Below, one piece after another: positions 37,074 to 45,189 of a DNA stretch of 64,000 bases. The position numbers were made by a program, and so were the translations under genes. Where the stretch lies: contig NZ_CM007717.1 of assembly GCF_002019855.1 (NCBI RefSeq), positions 7,387,750-7,451,749 of the forward strand. Reading direction: 5' to 3'. The notes under the pieces were generated by a model. That model was not told the origin of the DNA. It made no database searches and was given only the letters and a program-made list of their open reading frames with translations. Source of the DNA: Streptomyces antibioticus. Lineage in GTDB: Bacteria > Actinomycetota > Actinomycetes > Streptomycetales > Streptomycetaceae. The stretch's first letter is position 1; each line of letters opens with the position of its first letter.

Positions 37074-38528
37074 TCACACCGCCGGCAGCGCGTCCGGCGG
37101 CGCGGAGTCCACGGCCGCCCCGCCCGCGTGGTGGGTGGGGGGCCGGCGCTCGTACCACCGCAGGTCCGCCTCCAGTTGGGCGGCGAGCGAGATCAGCAGC
37201 GGCTCGCTGTGGGCCGGGCCGAGGAGCTGGGCGCCGACCGGCAGACCGGCGGACGTGAACCCGGCGGGGACGTTGACACCGGGCCAGCCGAGCACGTTCC
37301 ACGGCCAGGCGTAGGGGCAGGCGGCGATCATCGCCCGGTCGGTGGCGAACCCGCTCAGCTCCCGCATCGCCCCGATGCGCGGCGGGGGAGCGGCCGTCGT
37401 GGGCGCGAGGACGACGTCGTACGCCGTGAAGAAGCCGCCGATACGGCGGTGCAGGACCGCCTCCGCGCGCCGTGCCGCCCGCAGCGGGGCACCGGCGAGC
37501 AGCCGGCCCAGCCGGGCGGCGCCGAGGGTGCGCCGGTCGAGGAGGGCGGGGAAGGGCGCGTCGGCGACCCACTCGGCGATGCCGGCCGTCGCGCGCGGCA
37601 CGAAGGTGAGCCCGATCTGCCCGTACGGCGGGTCGGCCTCCTCGACGTGGTGTCCCAACACGGCCAGTTTCTCGGCGAGTTCGACCACCCGGGCGCGCAC
37701 CTCGGGGAGCAGCCGGGCCGGTACCGCGGTGAACGGCGGCTTCAGCGCGAGCGCGATCCGCAGCCGCCCGGGGTCGCGGCCGACGGCCGCCGAGGCGTCG
37801 ACGGCGGGCGGCCGGTGCGGGTCGAGGTCGTGATTGCCGCTCGACGCGTCGAGCAGCAGGGCGGCGTCGGCGACCGTGCGGGCCAGGGTGCCGTTGACGG
37901 TGATGCCCTGGAAGGACTCGCCGCGCGGCCAGGTCGAGACGCGCCCGCGCTGCGGTTTGATGCCGACGAGATGCGTCCAGGAGGCGGGGATACGGACCGA
38001 CCCGGCGCCGTCGGAGCCCAGCGCGGCCGGCACCAGCCCCGCCGCGACGGCCGCCGCCGAGCCGCCGGACGAGCCGCCCGGCGTGTGATCGGTGTGCCAC
38101 GGATTGCGGGTCGCGCCGAAGGCGGGGCCCTCGGTGAACGGCCACTGGCCCAGCTCGCAGGTGTTCGTCTTGCCGACGATCACGGCCCCGGCGGCACGCA
38201 GCCGCCGGACCGCCTCGCCGTCCCGGTCGACCGCCGGGTAGGCGCCCGGGCAGCCGAAGGCGGTGGGCTCGCCGGCCACGTCCATGTCGTCCTTCACGGC
38301 GACCGGCACTCCGAGCAGCGGGGCGCGCCGCCCGGCCGCCAACTCCCGGTCCGCCGCGTCGGCTTCGGCGAGCGCGGCCTCGGCCCGCACGATCCGGAAG
38401 GCGTTGAGCGAGTCCTGCGTGGCGCCGATCCGGGCCAGACTCCGTTCGACGAGCTGCCGGGAGGTCACCTCCCCGTCGGCCAGAGCGCGGGCGGACTCGG
38501 CCAGGCCATGGGCACGGTCGAGCGTCAT
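37074..38528 (-). CDS. amidase-signature family hydrolase
   Basis: 484 residues. The catalytic Ser-Ser-Lys triad is visible: Lys79 in VPVAVKDDMDV, the cis-Ser in PGGSSGGSAAAVAAG (near 153), and the nucleophile Ser177 in GSDGAGSVRIPA. Typical length and order for the family, which hydrolyses amides ranging from acetamide to aryl and peptide amides; the GatA role is unlikely for a single stand-alone copy. Upstream of the NfeD-like gene on the same strand with a 73-base gap. Confidence 0.9.
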   Translation of the reverse strand: MTLDRAHGLAESARALADGEVTSRQLVERSLARIGATQDSLNAFRIVRAEAALAEADAADRELAAGRRAPLLGVPVAVKDDMDVAGEPTAFGCPGAYPAVDRDGEAVRRLRAAGAVIVGKTNTCELGQWPFTEGPAFGATRNPWHTDHTPGGSSGGSAAAVAAGLVPAALGSDGAGSVRIPASWTHLVGIKPQRGRVSTWPRGESFQGITVNGTLARTVADAALLLDASSGNHDLDPHRPPAVDASAAVGRDPGRLRIALALKPPFTAVPARLLPEVRARVVELAEKLAVLGHHVEEADPPYGQIGLTFVPRATAGIAEWVADAPFPALLDRRTLGAARLGRLLAGAPLRAARRAEAVLHRRIGGFFTAYDVVLAPTTAAPPPRIGAMRELSGFATDRAMIAACPYAWPWNVLGWPGVNVPAGFTSAGLPVGAQLLGPAHSEPLLISLAAQLEADLRWYERRPPTHHAGGAAVDSAPPDALPAV

Positions 38529-38673
38529 TGCGGGACCACCTCCGGGTGCACGATGTCTACCGGAGAGTAACTCCCGAACGCGCGGAGCCGTACAGGTTTC
38601 GCACAGGTGGCGTACGGGGCGTGTTGAAAGTGTTGACGTGCACCTGCCGCGGGCCTACTTTCTGCACGACTTG

Positions 38674-38698
38674 TCGAACTGTGTTCGATATATCGGAC
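38674..38698. promoter_or_regulatory. double dyad upstream of the GH43 gene
   Basis: Two overlapping dyads: TCGAAC-TGT-GTTCGA (perfect, 38674-38688) and GTTCGATA-TATCGGAC (38683-38698, one mismatch pair). They share the middle GTTCGA half, giving three half-sites of GTTCGA type. They sit about 35-60 bases before the start of the secreted hydrolase, where a sugar-responsive repressor would act. The regulator is not encoded next door. Confidence 0.6.
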
Positions 38699-38732
38699 GA
38701 ATCCGTGTGAGTGAGCCTCAGGAGAGCCGCCC

Positions 38733-40112
38733 GTGACCCCACGCCCCTCCCGCCGCACCCTGCTCCGTGCCGCGGCCGCCCTGCCCGTCTCGGCCCTCGC
38801 GCTGGGCGAACTGCCCGGGCTGCTCGGCGCGGCGACGGCCGCCGCACCCGCGAGCGGTCTCGCCACGCGGTACACGATCGTGCCGTTCCTCAACAGCGAC
38901 GACGGCACGGTGAACGTCTACCAGTCCGACGACGCCACCGACTTCCGGCTGCTGAAGGCGTCCGCCTACACCCCGCCCGCCGACCGGATCCGGGACGCCG
39001 GCGTCCTCAGGCACACCGACGGCTACTACTACGTCACCTACACCACCCACACCTGGCAGGACGTCAGCACCACCATCGGGTTCGCCCGCAGCGCCGACCG
39101 TGTCAACTGGACGTTCCTGTACGACCATCCGGTCCCGATCGCGGGCCTGTCGCGCGCCTGGGCGCCGGAGTGGTTCGTGGACGTCGACGGCAGTGTGTAC
39201 GTCATCGTGTCCTGCTCGACGACCGCCGACGAGTGGATCTTCACGCCGTATCTGCTCCGTGCCACCAACTCGGCGCTCACCGCGTGGAGTTCACCGGTCG
39301 CCCTGTCCGGACTGGGCGCCAACCACATCGACACCTTCCTGGTGCGGACCGGCTCGACCTATCACGCGTTCACCAAGAACGAGACGACCAAGTACATCGA
39401 GTACGCCACCGCCTCCACGCTCACCGGCCCGTACACCGTCTCGCGGACCGGTGACTGGGCAGGCTGGGGCAGTTACCGTGAGGGTCCGGCGCTGACGCAG
39501 CTCGACAACGGCGCCTGGCGGCTCTTCTTCGACGGCTACGGGGACGGCAGTTACTACTACAGCGACAGCTACGACACCTTCGCCACCTGGAGCGCGCCCC
39601 GGGCCCTCCCCGGGATCTCGGGCACGGCCCGCCACTTCTCGGTGGTCAAGGAGACGGTGTCCGGCGGTCCGAGCGTCACGAAGGACACGACGCGTTCGTT
39701 CCGTTCCGTCAACTACCCCACGCGGTACTGGCAGCAGCAGTCCGCGCTGCTCAACCTGCCCGTGGTGAGCGCCAGTAGCACGGCCACCGAGAAGCAGGCG
39801 GCCACCTTCACCGTGGTGGCGGGGCTGGCGGACGCGGGCGGCTTCTCCTTCCGCGACGCCTCCGGTGCCTATCTGCGCCACTACGACTTCCGGGCCCGTT
39901 TCGACGCCCACGACGGCACGTCGGTCTTCGCCCGCGACGCGACCTTCGTCGCCCGCACCGGCACGGCGAGCGGCTCGGTGCGCTTCGAGTCGTACAACTA
40001 CCCCGGCCACTATCTGCGGCACTACAACTACCAGCTCCGGGTGGAGCGTTCGGACGGCACGGACCTCTTCCGCCAGGACAGCTCCTTCGTGCCGGTGACG
40101 GCCTGGGGGTGA
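38733..40112 (+). CDS. Tat-exported GH43-like hydrolase with AbfB-type arabinose-binding domain
   Basis: 459 residues, GTG start after GGAG. Twin-arginine signal SRRTLLRAA near residue 6. A five-bladed propeller of the GH43 type follows (DRIRDAGVLRHTDGYYYVTYTT, LSRAWAPEWFVDVDGSVYVIVSCS, YREGPALTQLDNGAWRLFFDGYGDG; residues 40-300). A C-terminal AbfB domain (CBM42-like, about 320-455) has its repeated marks SVNYPTRYWQ, YLRHYDFRARFD and SYNYPGHYLRHYNY. It probably releases arabinose from arabinan or arabinoxylan outside the cell. Subfamily and exact linkage cannot be assigned. Confidence 0.85.
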   Translation: MTPRPSRRTLLRAAAALPVSALALGELPGLLGAATAAAPASGLATRYTIVPFLNSDDGTVNVYQSDDATDFRLLKASAYTPPADRIRDAGVLRHTDGYYYVTYTTHTWQDVSTTIGFARSADRVNWTFLYDHPVPIAGLSRAWAPEWFVDVDGSVYVIVSCSTTADEWIFTPYLLRATNSALTAWSSPVALSGLGANHIDTFLVRTGSTYHAFTKNETTKYIEYATASTLTGPYTVSRTGDWAGWGSYREGPALTQLDNGAWRLFFDGYGDGSYYYSDSYDTFATWSAPRALPGISGTARHFSVVKETVSGGPSVTKDTTRSFRSVNYPTRYWQQQSALLNLPVVSASSTATEKQAATFTVVAGLADAGGFSFRDASGAYLRHYDFRARFDAHDGTSVFARDATFVARTGTASGSVRFESYNYPGHYLRHYNYQLRVERSDGTDLFRQDSSFVPVTAWG

Positions 40113-40124
40113 GATCATCGGCGT

Positions 40125-40805
40125 ATGGACACGGCGGCGGCGCAGTCGATGACCGAGGTTCCGGCGGGGCGGGTCACCCTGTCGGACCGGCGGACCCGGC
40201 GGACCTGGGACGTCGACCTGCCGGGCTGCCGGCTCGGCACCTTCCCGGTCACCCGGGAGCTGTACGCGCTGGTCACCGGCGAGGACGCGGACGCCGGCCG
40301 GGGTGACCGGCGTCCGGTCGAGGGCGTGTCCTGGTGGGACGCCGTCCACTTCTGCAACGCCCTCTCCCGGCGCGAGGGCCTCACGCCCGCCTACCGTGTC
40401 CCGCCCGGCGGCGAGTCCGTCATCTGGGACGACACCGCCGACGGCTACCGGCTGCCCACCGAGGCCGAATGGGAGCACGCCTGCCGGGCGGGCACCGAGG
40501 GCCCGCGCTACGGACCGCTCGACGACATCGCCTGGCACCGCGGCAACTCCGGCGAGCGGATCCACACCGTCGGCGGACGGCTGCCCAACGCCTGGGGCCT
40601 GTACGACATGCTGGGCAACGTGTGGGAGTGGTGCTGGGACCTCTACGACCCCGAGGTGTACGGCGGTTACCGGGTGCTGCGGGGCGGCGGCTGGTTCGAC
40701 GAGCACTGGAGCTGCCGTGCGTCGGTACGACGGCGCAGTCACCCCACGTTCCGGGTGGACGACGTCGGTTTCCGCGTCGCCCGCCCGGCCGGCACCGGGT
40801 TCTAG
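40125..40805 (+). CDS. FGE-sulfatase (SUMF1) domain protein lacking one catalytic cysteine
   Basis: 226 residues made only of an FGE-sulfatase domain: VEGVSWWDAVHFCNALSRREGLTPAY, YRLPTEAEWEHACRAGTEGPRYG, LPNAWGLYDMLGNVWEWCWD and LRGGGWFDEHWSCRASVRRRSHP. Formylglycine-generating enzymes have two Cys in the last block (as in CHDSYC); here only the second position is Cys. Sulfatase activation by that mechanism is therefore unlikely. No sulfatase gene is nearby. Starts 12 bases after the GH43 stop, so it is probably cotranscribed with it. Confidence 0.85.
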   Translation: MDTAAAQSMTEVPAGRVTLSDRRTRRTWDVDLPGCRLGTFPVTRELYALVTGEDADAGRGDRRPVEGVSWWDAVHFCNALSRREGLTPAYRVPPGGESVIWDDTADGYRLPTEAEWEHACRAGTEGPRYGPLDDIAWHRGNSGERIHTVGGRLPNAWGLYDMLGNVWEWCWDLYDPEVYGGYRVLRGGGWFDEHWSCRASVRRRSHPTFRVDDVGFRVARPAGTGF

Positions 40806-41257
40806 GGGCGGGGCCAGGGGCGGCCGCCGATGGATTCGATGCCGTGATTGAAGCGCCGTAGGTAGGCGGCGAAGGCGGCGATGTCGTCGTCCGGCCAGTC
40901 GTGCATCACGCGGTCCAGGACCTCGACGATCCCCTCGCGCTCCTCGTCGAGCAGCCGGTCGCCCTCCGCGGTGAGCCGGAACTTGCGGGCCATGCCGCCC
41001 TCGGGGTCCGGGATCCGCTCGATCAGGCCGGCGCGCATCGCCGCCGCGGTCTGGCGGTTGAGGGTGGACGCGTCGAGGCCGAAGGCTTCGCTCAGCTCGC
41101 CGATCGACATCGGGCCCTGCACCCGGATGCGGCTGAGCAGGATGTAGGCGCTGCGCTCCATGAGGCTGTTCTTGCGACGGCCGCCGCGCTGGTTCAGGAA
41201 CGTGTGGCGGCTGAGCAGCATCTGCTCGTACTCGACCTCGTGCGTGGGCGTCTCCAT
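40802..41257 (-). CDS. MarR-family regulator
   Basis: 151 residues. Winged helix: LMERSAYILLSRIRVQGPMSIGELSEAFGLDASTLNRQTAAAMRAGLIERIPDPEGGMARKFRLTAEGDRLL, flanked by dimerisation helices. Start chosen at the ATG with AGGAGG 6 bases upstream. Divergent from an MFS exporter gene with a 35-base dyad between them, the standard layout of a MarR repressor and its drug-efflux target. Its stop overlaps the end of the FGE-domain gene by 4 bases on the opposite strand. Confidence 0.9.
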   Translation of the reverse strand: METPTHEVEYEQMLLSRHTFLNQRGGRRKNSLMERSAYILLSRIRVQGPMSIGELSEAFGLDASTLNRQTAAAMRAGLIERIPDPEGGMARKFRLTAEGDRLLDEEREGIVEVLDRVMHDWPDDDIAAFAAYLRRFNHGIESIGGRPWPRP

Positions 41258-41321
41258 GGCCCGACCTCCTGATTCCGTGCGGCCGGACCATCCTGGCACA
41301 TGGGTGTGCAGGGGCCATGAA

Positions 41322-41356
41322 ATGTGCGTGATGCATGCGACATGTATCATGCACAT
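41322..41356. promoter_or_regulatory. 35-base MarR-type operator
   Basis: Left arm ATGTGCGTGATGCATG, centre CGA, right arm CATGTATCATGCACAT: 14 of 16 positions pair. It lies in the middle of the gap between the divergent MarR and MFS genes, 65 bases from each start, so one bound regulator could control both. Confidence 0.75.
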
Positions 41357-41422
41357 CCGTTGCCTTCGTTTTGTCGTCGCTCGTCATCTCGTCCTCTCTC
41401 CGGAACATGCGAGGAGTCCGCC

Positions 41423-42877
41423 ATGGACGCCCCCCAGCCCACGGCCCGCGCCGGCGCGGTGATCGCCACGCTCGCCTTCGCCGGCACCACGGCCGCGATC
41501 ATGCAGACGCTGGTCACACCGCTGATCGCCGAACTGCCGCAGATCCTCGACACGTCGTCGTCGAACGCGGCCTGGGTGATCACGGTCACCCTGCTGGTCG
41601 CCGCCGTCTGCGTGCCTGTCGTCGGCCGGCTCGGCGATCTGGTGGGCAAGCGGCGGATGCTGCTGGCCTGTTCGGTGCCGCTGGTCGTCGGTTCGGTGGT
41701 GTGTGCCGTGGCCTCCGACGTCGTCACGATGATCGTGGGACGCGGGCTTCAGGGCATGGGCATGGGGATGGTGCCGCTGGGCATCGCGCTGCTGCGGGAC
41801 GTCGTACCGGCCGAGCGGCTCAGCGGGTCGATCGCGCTGGTCAGCGCGTCCATGGGGATCGGCGGTGCCATCGGGCTGCCGCTCGCCGCGGCGGTGGCCC
41901 AGTACGCGGACTGGCGTGTGCTGTTCTGGGGGTCGGCGGTCCTCGCCGCGATCGTCGCCGTCCTGATCTTCGTGCTCGTCCCGGACGTGCCCGCCGGGGC
42001 GAAGGGGCAGCGCTTCGATCTGCCCGGTGCGATCGGGCTCGGGGTCGGTCTGGTCTGCCTGCTGCTGGCGGTTTCCAAGGGCGCCGACTGGGGCTGGGCC
42101 TCGGGCACCACGCTCGGGCTGTTCGGCGCGGCGGTGGTGGTGCTGGCCGGGTGGGGCGCGTGGGAGATGCGCACCGCCGATCCGCTGGTCGACCTGCGCA
42201 CCACGGCCCGCCCCCGGGTGCTGCTCACCAACCTCGCCTCGGTCTTCATCGGCTTCGGCATGTACGCGAGCATGCTGGTGATGCCGCAGCTCCTCCAGTT
42301 CCCGGAGGCGACCGGCTACGGTCTCGGCCAGTCGATGCTGGCGGCCGGTCTGTGGATGGCGCCCGGCGGACTGATGATGATGCTGGTCTCCCCGCTCGGC
42401 GGAAAGCTCACCAACGCCCGCGGCCCCAAGTTCACCCTGATCTGCGGCGCCCTGGTCCTGGCGGCCGGCTACTTCGCCTCGCTGGCCCTGATCGGCTCCG
42501 CCTGGGGCGTCATGCTGGTCACGATCATCACCAGCAGCGGTGTGGGCCTCGCCTACGGCGCGATGCCCGCGCTGATCATGAGTTCGGTGCCGCTGAGCGA
42601 GACGGCCGCCGCGAACGCCTTCAACACCCTCATGCGCTCGCTGGGCACCTCGATCGGCGCGGCGGTCATCGGGGTGATCCTGGCCCAGATGACCACCACG
42701 ATGGGCGGCTACACCTTCGCCTCCGAGGACGGCTTCCGCACCGCACTGCTGGTCGGCGGCGCGCTCGCCCTCGTCTCGGCAGCCGTCGCCGCCGTCATCC
42801 CGGCGGCCCGCGCCGCGCAGTCGGGGGCGGGCGAGCCCGGCCGGGCGGCCGAGCCGTCGGAGCAGGCCAAGGTCTGA
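41423..42877 (+). CDS. MFS efflux transporter, DHA2 (14-TM) type
   Basis: 484 residues with 14 hydrophobic segments. Motif A-like GRLGDLVGKRRMLL after segment 2 and GRGLQGMGMGMVPLGIALLRDVVP after segment 4, both typical of drug:H+ antiporters. GAGGAG lies just before the ATG. Divergent MarR regulator and shared operator suggest induction by the exported compound, probably a small toxic molecule or antibiotic. The substrate is unknown. Confidence 0.92.
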   Translation: MDAPQPTARAGAVIATLAFAGTTAAIMQTLVTPLIAELPQILDTSSSNAAWVITVTLLVAAVCVPVVGRLGDLVGKRRMLLACSVPLVVGSVVCAVASDVVTMIVGRGLQGMGMGMVPLGIALLRDVVPAERLSGSIALVSASMGIGGAIGLPLAAAVAQYADWRVLFWGSAVLAAIVAVLIFVLVPDVPAGAKGQRFDLPGAIGLGVGLVCLLLAVSKGADWGWASGTTLGLFGAAVVVLAGWGAWEMRTADPLVDLRTTARPRVLLTNLASVFIGFGMYASMLVMPQLLQFPEATGYGLGQSMLAAGLWMAPGGLMMMLVSPLGGKLTNARGPKFTLICGALVLAAGYFASLALIGSAWGVMLVTIITSSGVGLAYGAMPALIMSSVPLSETAAANAFNTLMRSLGTSIGAAVIGVILAQMTTTMGGYTFASEDGFRTALLVGGALALVSAAVAAVIPAARAAQSGAGEPGRAAEPSEQAKV

Positions 42878-42932
42878 CCCGGCGACTGGTCCGGCGCCCC
42901 GCGCAGTCGCCTCGCCGCTACGGCCGGGTCAG
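42874..42932. terminator. long-loop inverted repeat spanning two convergent stops
   Basis: CTGACCCGGC and GCCGGGTCAG pair over 10 bases but with a 39-base loop. The left arm contains the MFS stop and the right arm the last codons of the PucR-type gene. Could act as a shared terminator, though the long loop lowers confidence. Confidence 0.35.
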
Positions 42933-43916
42933 CCGGCGCATCGTCAGGGCGAGATGCAGCCGCAGCCGGCCCTGCGGGGTGCGCACCGGCCAGCCGAGAA
43001 GCTGCTCGGCGTGGACCAGCCGGTCCTGGAGCGTCGAGTGGTGCACGGTCGCCTCGGCCGCGGCCGCCCGCAGGCTCGCCGTCGTGGTCACCGCGTGCAG
43101 CGTGGCGAGCAGCCAGGGGGCGTCCGCAGCCGCCCGCTCCAAGGCGCGCACATCCGGCGGCGGCTGCGCGCCCGGTATGACGAGGTCGGCCAGCAGGGCG
43201 ATCCCGCCCAGCTCGTCGGCGTGCACGACACGTGGGCCGGGGTCGTGCGCGGTGCCCTCGGCGGTGAACCGGAGGGCGGTGCGGGCGGCGGCCCAGGAGC
43301 CGGGCAGCTCCGCCACGGCGACGGCGGGGCCGATCCCGGCCCGGCCCGCGGACAACTCGGGCACCGGTGTCCCGGCCGGGGCGGCGACCACCCGGGGCGG
43401 CAGGCCCGGCCGGGCCAGCGCGCGGGCGGGCACCCGGGGATCGAGCCCGAGCCGGCGCGCCGCGTGCAGCCGGGCCGCTTCCGGTGCGGTGGCGTCGAGC
43501 AGCGTCTCGACCAGGGCCGGATCCTCCAGCGGGGCCCGGCCACGAGTGCGGTCCAGGACCAGCCGTACGGCGCCGGCCGCCCGCTCCAGGATCACGGCGT
43601 CGACCACGCTGGGCCGCGCGCCGGGGCGTTCCAGCCAGAGGGCGTCCGCGCCGCCCGGCGTCAGCGCGGCGGACGGCCACCGCGGGTCCGGCGGCAGCTC
43701 GGTGTCCCGGCGGACACCGTCGGCCTCGACCCGGATCCGCACCCCGCGCTCCGCGTCCACCAGCCGCGCGGGCACCCCGGCGAGCACGGCGGCCCCGCGC
43801 ACCAGCGCCTCCGCACCGGCCCGGCCCTCCGCCAGCCGGTCGAAGTAGGCGATGACGCGCACCGCTTCCCCCGCGGCGGGGTCCAGCGCGGTCAACCGCC
43901 CGGCCAGCTCTTTCAT
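42918..43916 (-). CDS. PucR-type helix-turn-helix regulator
   Basis: 332 residues. The C-terminal 60 residues match the PucR HTH_30 domain: TTTASLRAAAAEATVHHSTLQDRLVHAEQLLGWPVRTPQGRLRLHLALTMRRL. The N-terminal 250 residues resemble actinobacterial GAF/CdaR-like sensing regions but show no clear ligand motif. Start at the ATG of MKELAGRL rather than six codons upstream. Convergent with the MFS gene. Target unknown; the esterase gene directly upstream on the same strand is one possibility. Confidence 0.82.
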   Translation of the reverse strand: MKELAGRLTALDPAAGEAVRVIAYFDRLAEGRAGAEALVRGAAVLAGVPARLVDAERGVRIRVEADGVRRDTELPPDPRWPSAALTPGGADALWLERPGARPSVVDAVILERAAGAVRLVLDRTRGRAPLEDPALVETLLDATAPEAARLHAARRLGLDPRVPARALARPGLPPRVVAAPAGTPVPELSAGRAGIGPAVAVAELPGSWAAARTALRFTAEGTAHDPGPRVVHADELGGIALLADLVIPGAQPPPDVRALERAAADAPWLLATLHAVTTTASLRAAAAEATVHHSTLQDRLVHAEQLLGWPVRTPQGRLRLHLALTMRRLTRP

Positions 43917-44000
43917 ACGGCCATCATGCGGCACGTCCGCGCGGGTGAGGAGAGGAGCGGCCCGGCACCCGGCCGAGAGCGGCCATGGCCGGCCGGGGCG

Positions 44001-44975
44001 CTACTCGGCGAGCAGCCTGCGCAGCCAGTCCAGGTGCGCGGCGCGGGCCGAACGCGACAGCGCGGCCTGCGGGGCGAAGCCGTCGAAGCCGTGGAACCCG
44101 CCCGGCCAGACGTGCAGTTCGGCGATCCCGCCGGCCTGCCAGAGCCGGGAGGCGAAGGCGACGACCTCGTCCCGGAAGGTCTCCGCGGAGCCCACGTCGA
44201 GGAAGGCCGGGGGCAGCCCGGACAGGTCCTCGGCGCGGGCCGGCGCCGCGTAGGGCGAGACGTCCGGGCCACCGCGCCGCTCGCCGAGCAGGGCCGTCCA
44301 GCCCGTGTCGTTGGCGGTGCGGTCCCAGACGCCGAGCCCCGCCATCTGGTGCGTGGACGGGGTGTCGTTGCGGTCGTCGAGCATCGGGCACAGCAACAAC
44401 TGCCCGATCGGGCGCGGGCCTTCGCGGTCGCGCAGCATCAGGGCGAGCGCGGCGGTGAGGCCGCCGCCCGCGCTGGCCCCGGCGATCACGATGCGCTCCG
44501 GGTCGGCGCCCAGTTCCCCGGCGTGCTCCGCCGTCCACAGCAGTCCGGCGTAGACGTCCTCGACCGGCGCCGGGTGCGGGTGCTCGGGGGCCAGCCGGTA
44601 CTCCACGGACACCACGACCAGGTCCAGTTCCCGCGCCCACTCCAGGGCCACGTCCACACCGACCCGGTTGGTGCCGACCACCATGCCGCCGCCGTGCACG
44701 TGGTAGACGACCGGCCGGGGCCGGGCGGGCGCCGGGCCGGTGGGGGTGCAGATCAGCAGGGATATCTCCGGGGCGCCCTGCGGCCCGGGCACGGCGCGCT
44801 CCTCCACCGCGAAGGCGCCGCCCGCCGTCAGGTCCAGGTCGGCCAGCATCCGCATGCCCGGCCCCTGGCGGACGGTCTCGATGTCCTCCATGGTCAGCGA
44901 GGGCGGGACCAGGTCCTTGATCAGTTCGAGGGCGGCGGCGAGTTCGGGATCGAACGGCGGGGGGACGGGCGGCAT
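44001..44975 (-). CDS. alpha/beta hydrolase, hormone-sensitive-lipase family
   Basis: 324 residues. The oxyanion motif HGGG in VVYHVHGGGMVVGT, nucleophile elbow GASAGGG with the catalytic Ser, EYRLAPEHPHPAPVEDVYAGLLW, and the C-terminal acid and base in DVGSAETFRDEVV and GGFHGFDGF. This is the type IV esterase pattern, acting on short-chain esters. Start chosen at the ATG with GGAG 6 bases upstream. Single gene in its unit. Confidence 0.93.
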   Translation of the reverse strand: MPPVPPPFDPELAAALELIKDLVPPSLTMEDIETVRQGPGMRMLADLDLTAGGAFAVEERAVPGPQGAPEISLLICTPTGPAPARPRPVVYHVHGGGMVVGTNRVGVDVALEWARELDLVVVSVEYRLAPEHPHPAPVEDVYAGLLWTAEHAGELGADPERIVIAGASAGGGLTAALALMLRDREGPRPIGQLLLCPMLDDRNDTPSTHQMAGLGVWDRTANDTGWTALLGERRGGPDVSPYAAPARAEDLSGLPPAFLDVGSAETFRDEVVAFASRLWQAGGIAELHVWPGGFHGFDGFAPQAALSRSARAAHLDWLRRLLAE

Positions 44976-45100
44976 GACGGCTCCTCGGGTGGACGCGGCG
45001 GCTCGTGCGTCCATGATCCGCGCCCGCCACCCGCCGGGACCGCCGCCGTCCGGCGGAATCCGCCCGCCGTACGGCGGTTGCCACGGCAGTCGGGCACGCG

Positions 45101-45164
45101 CCCGCACCTGCCGGGCACGCACCTCGCACCGGTCGCGCGCACACCCCGCACCTGCCGGGCACGC
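45101..45164. repeat. 20-base direct repeat in an intergenic region
   Basis: CCCGCACCTGCCGGGCACGC occurs exactly at 45101-45120 and 45145-45164, 44 bases apart start to start. A third partial copy (TCGGGCACGCGCCCGCAC) precedes the first. It lies in the 214-base gap between the FkbM stop and the esterase start, upstream of the esterase; it could be a regulator site or slippage product. Confidence 0.5.
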
Positions 45165-45189
45165 GCCCCGCCCGTTCCCCGCGCGGCGG

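Noticed and set aside
36782..38528. Single operon of amidase, NfeD-like, flotillin and PemK-like genes
   Set aside because: All are leftward, but gaps of 73, 147 and 46 bases and unrelated functions do not support more than the NfeD-like/flotillin pairing.
45101..45164. Possible CRISPR-like array
   Set aside because: Only two full copies of a 20-base repeat, spacer 24 bases of similar composition, no cas genes in the window.
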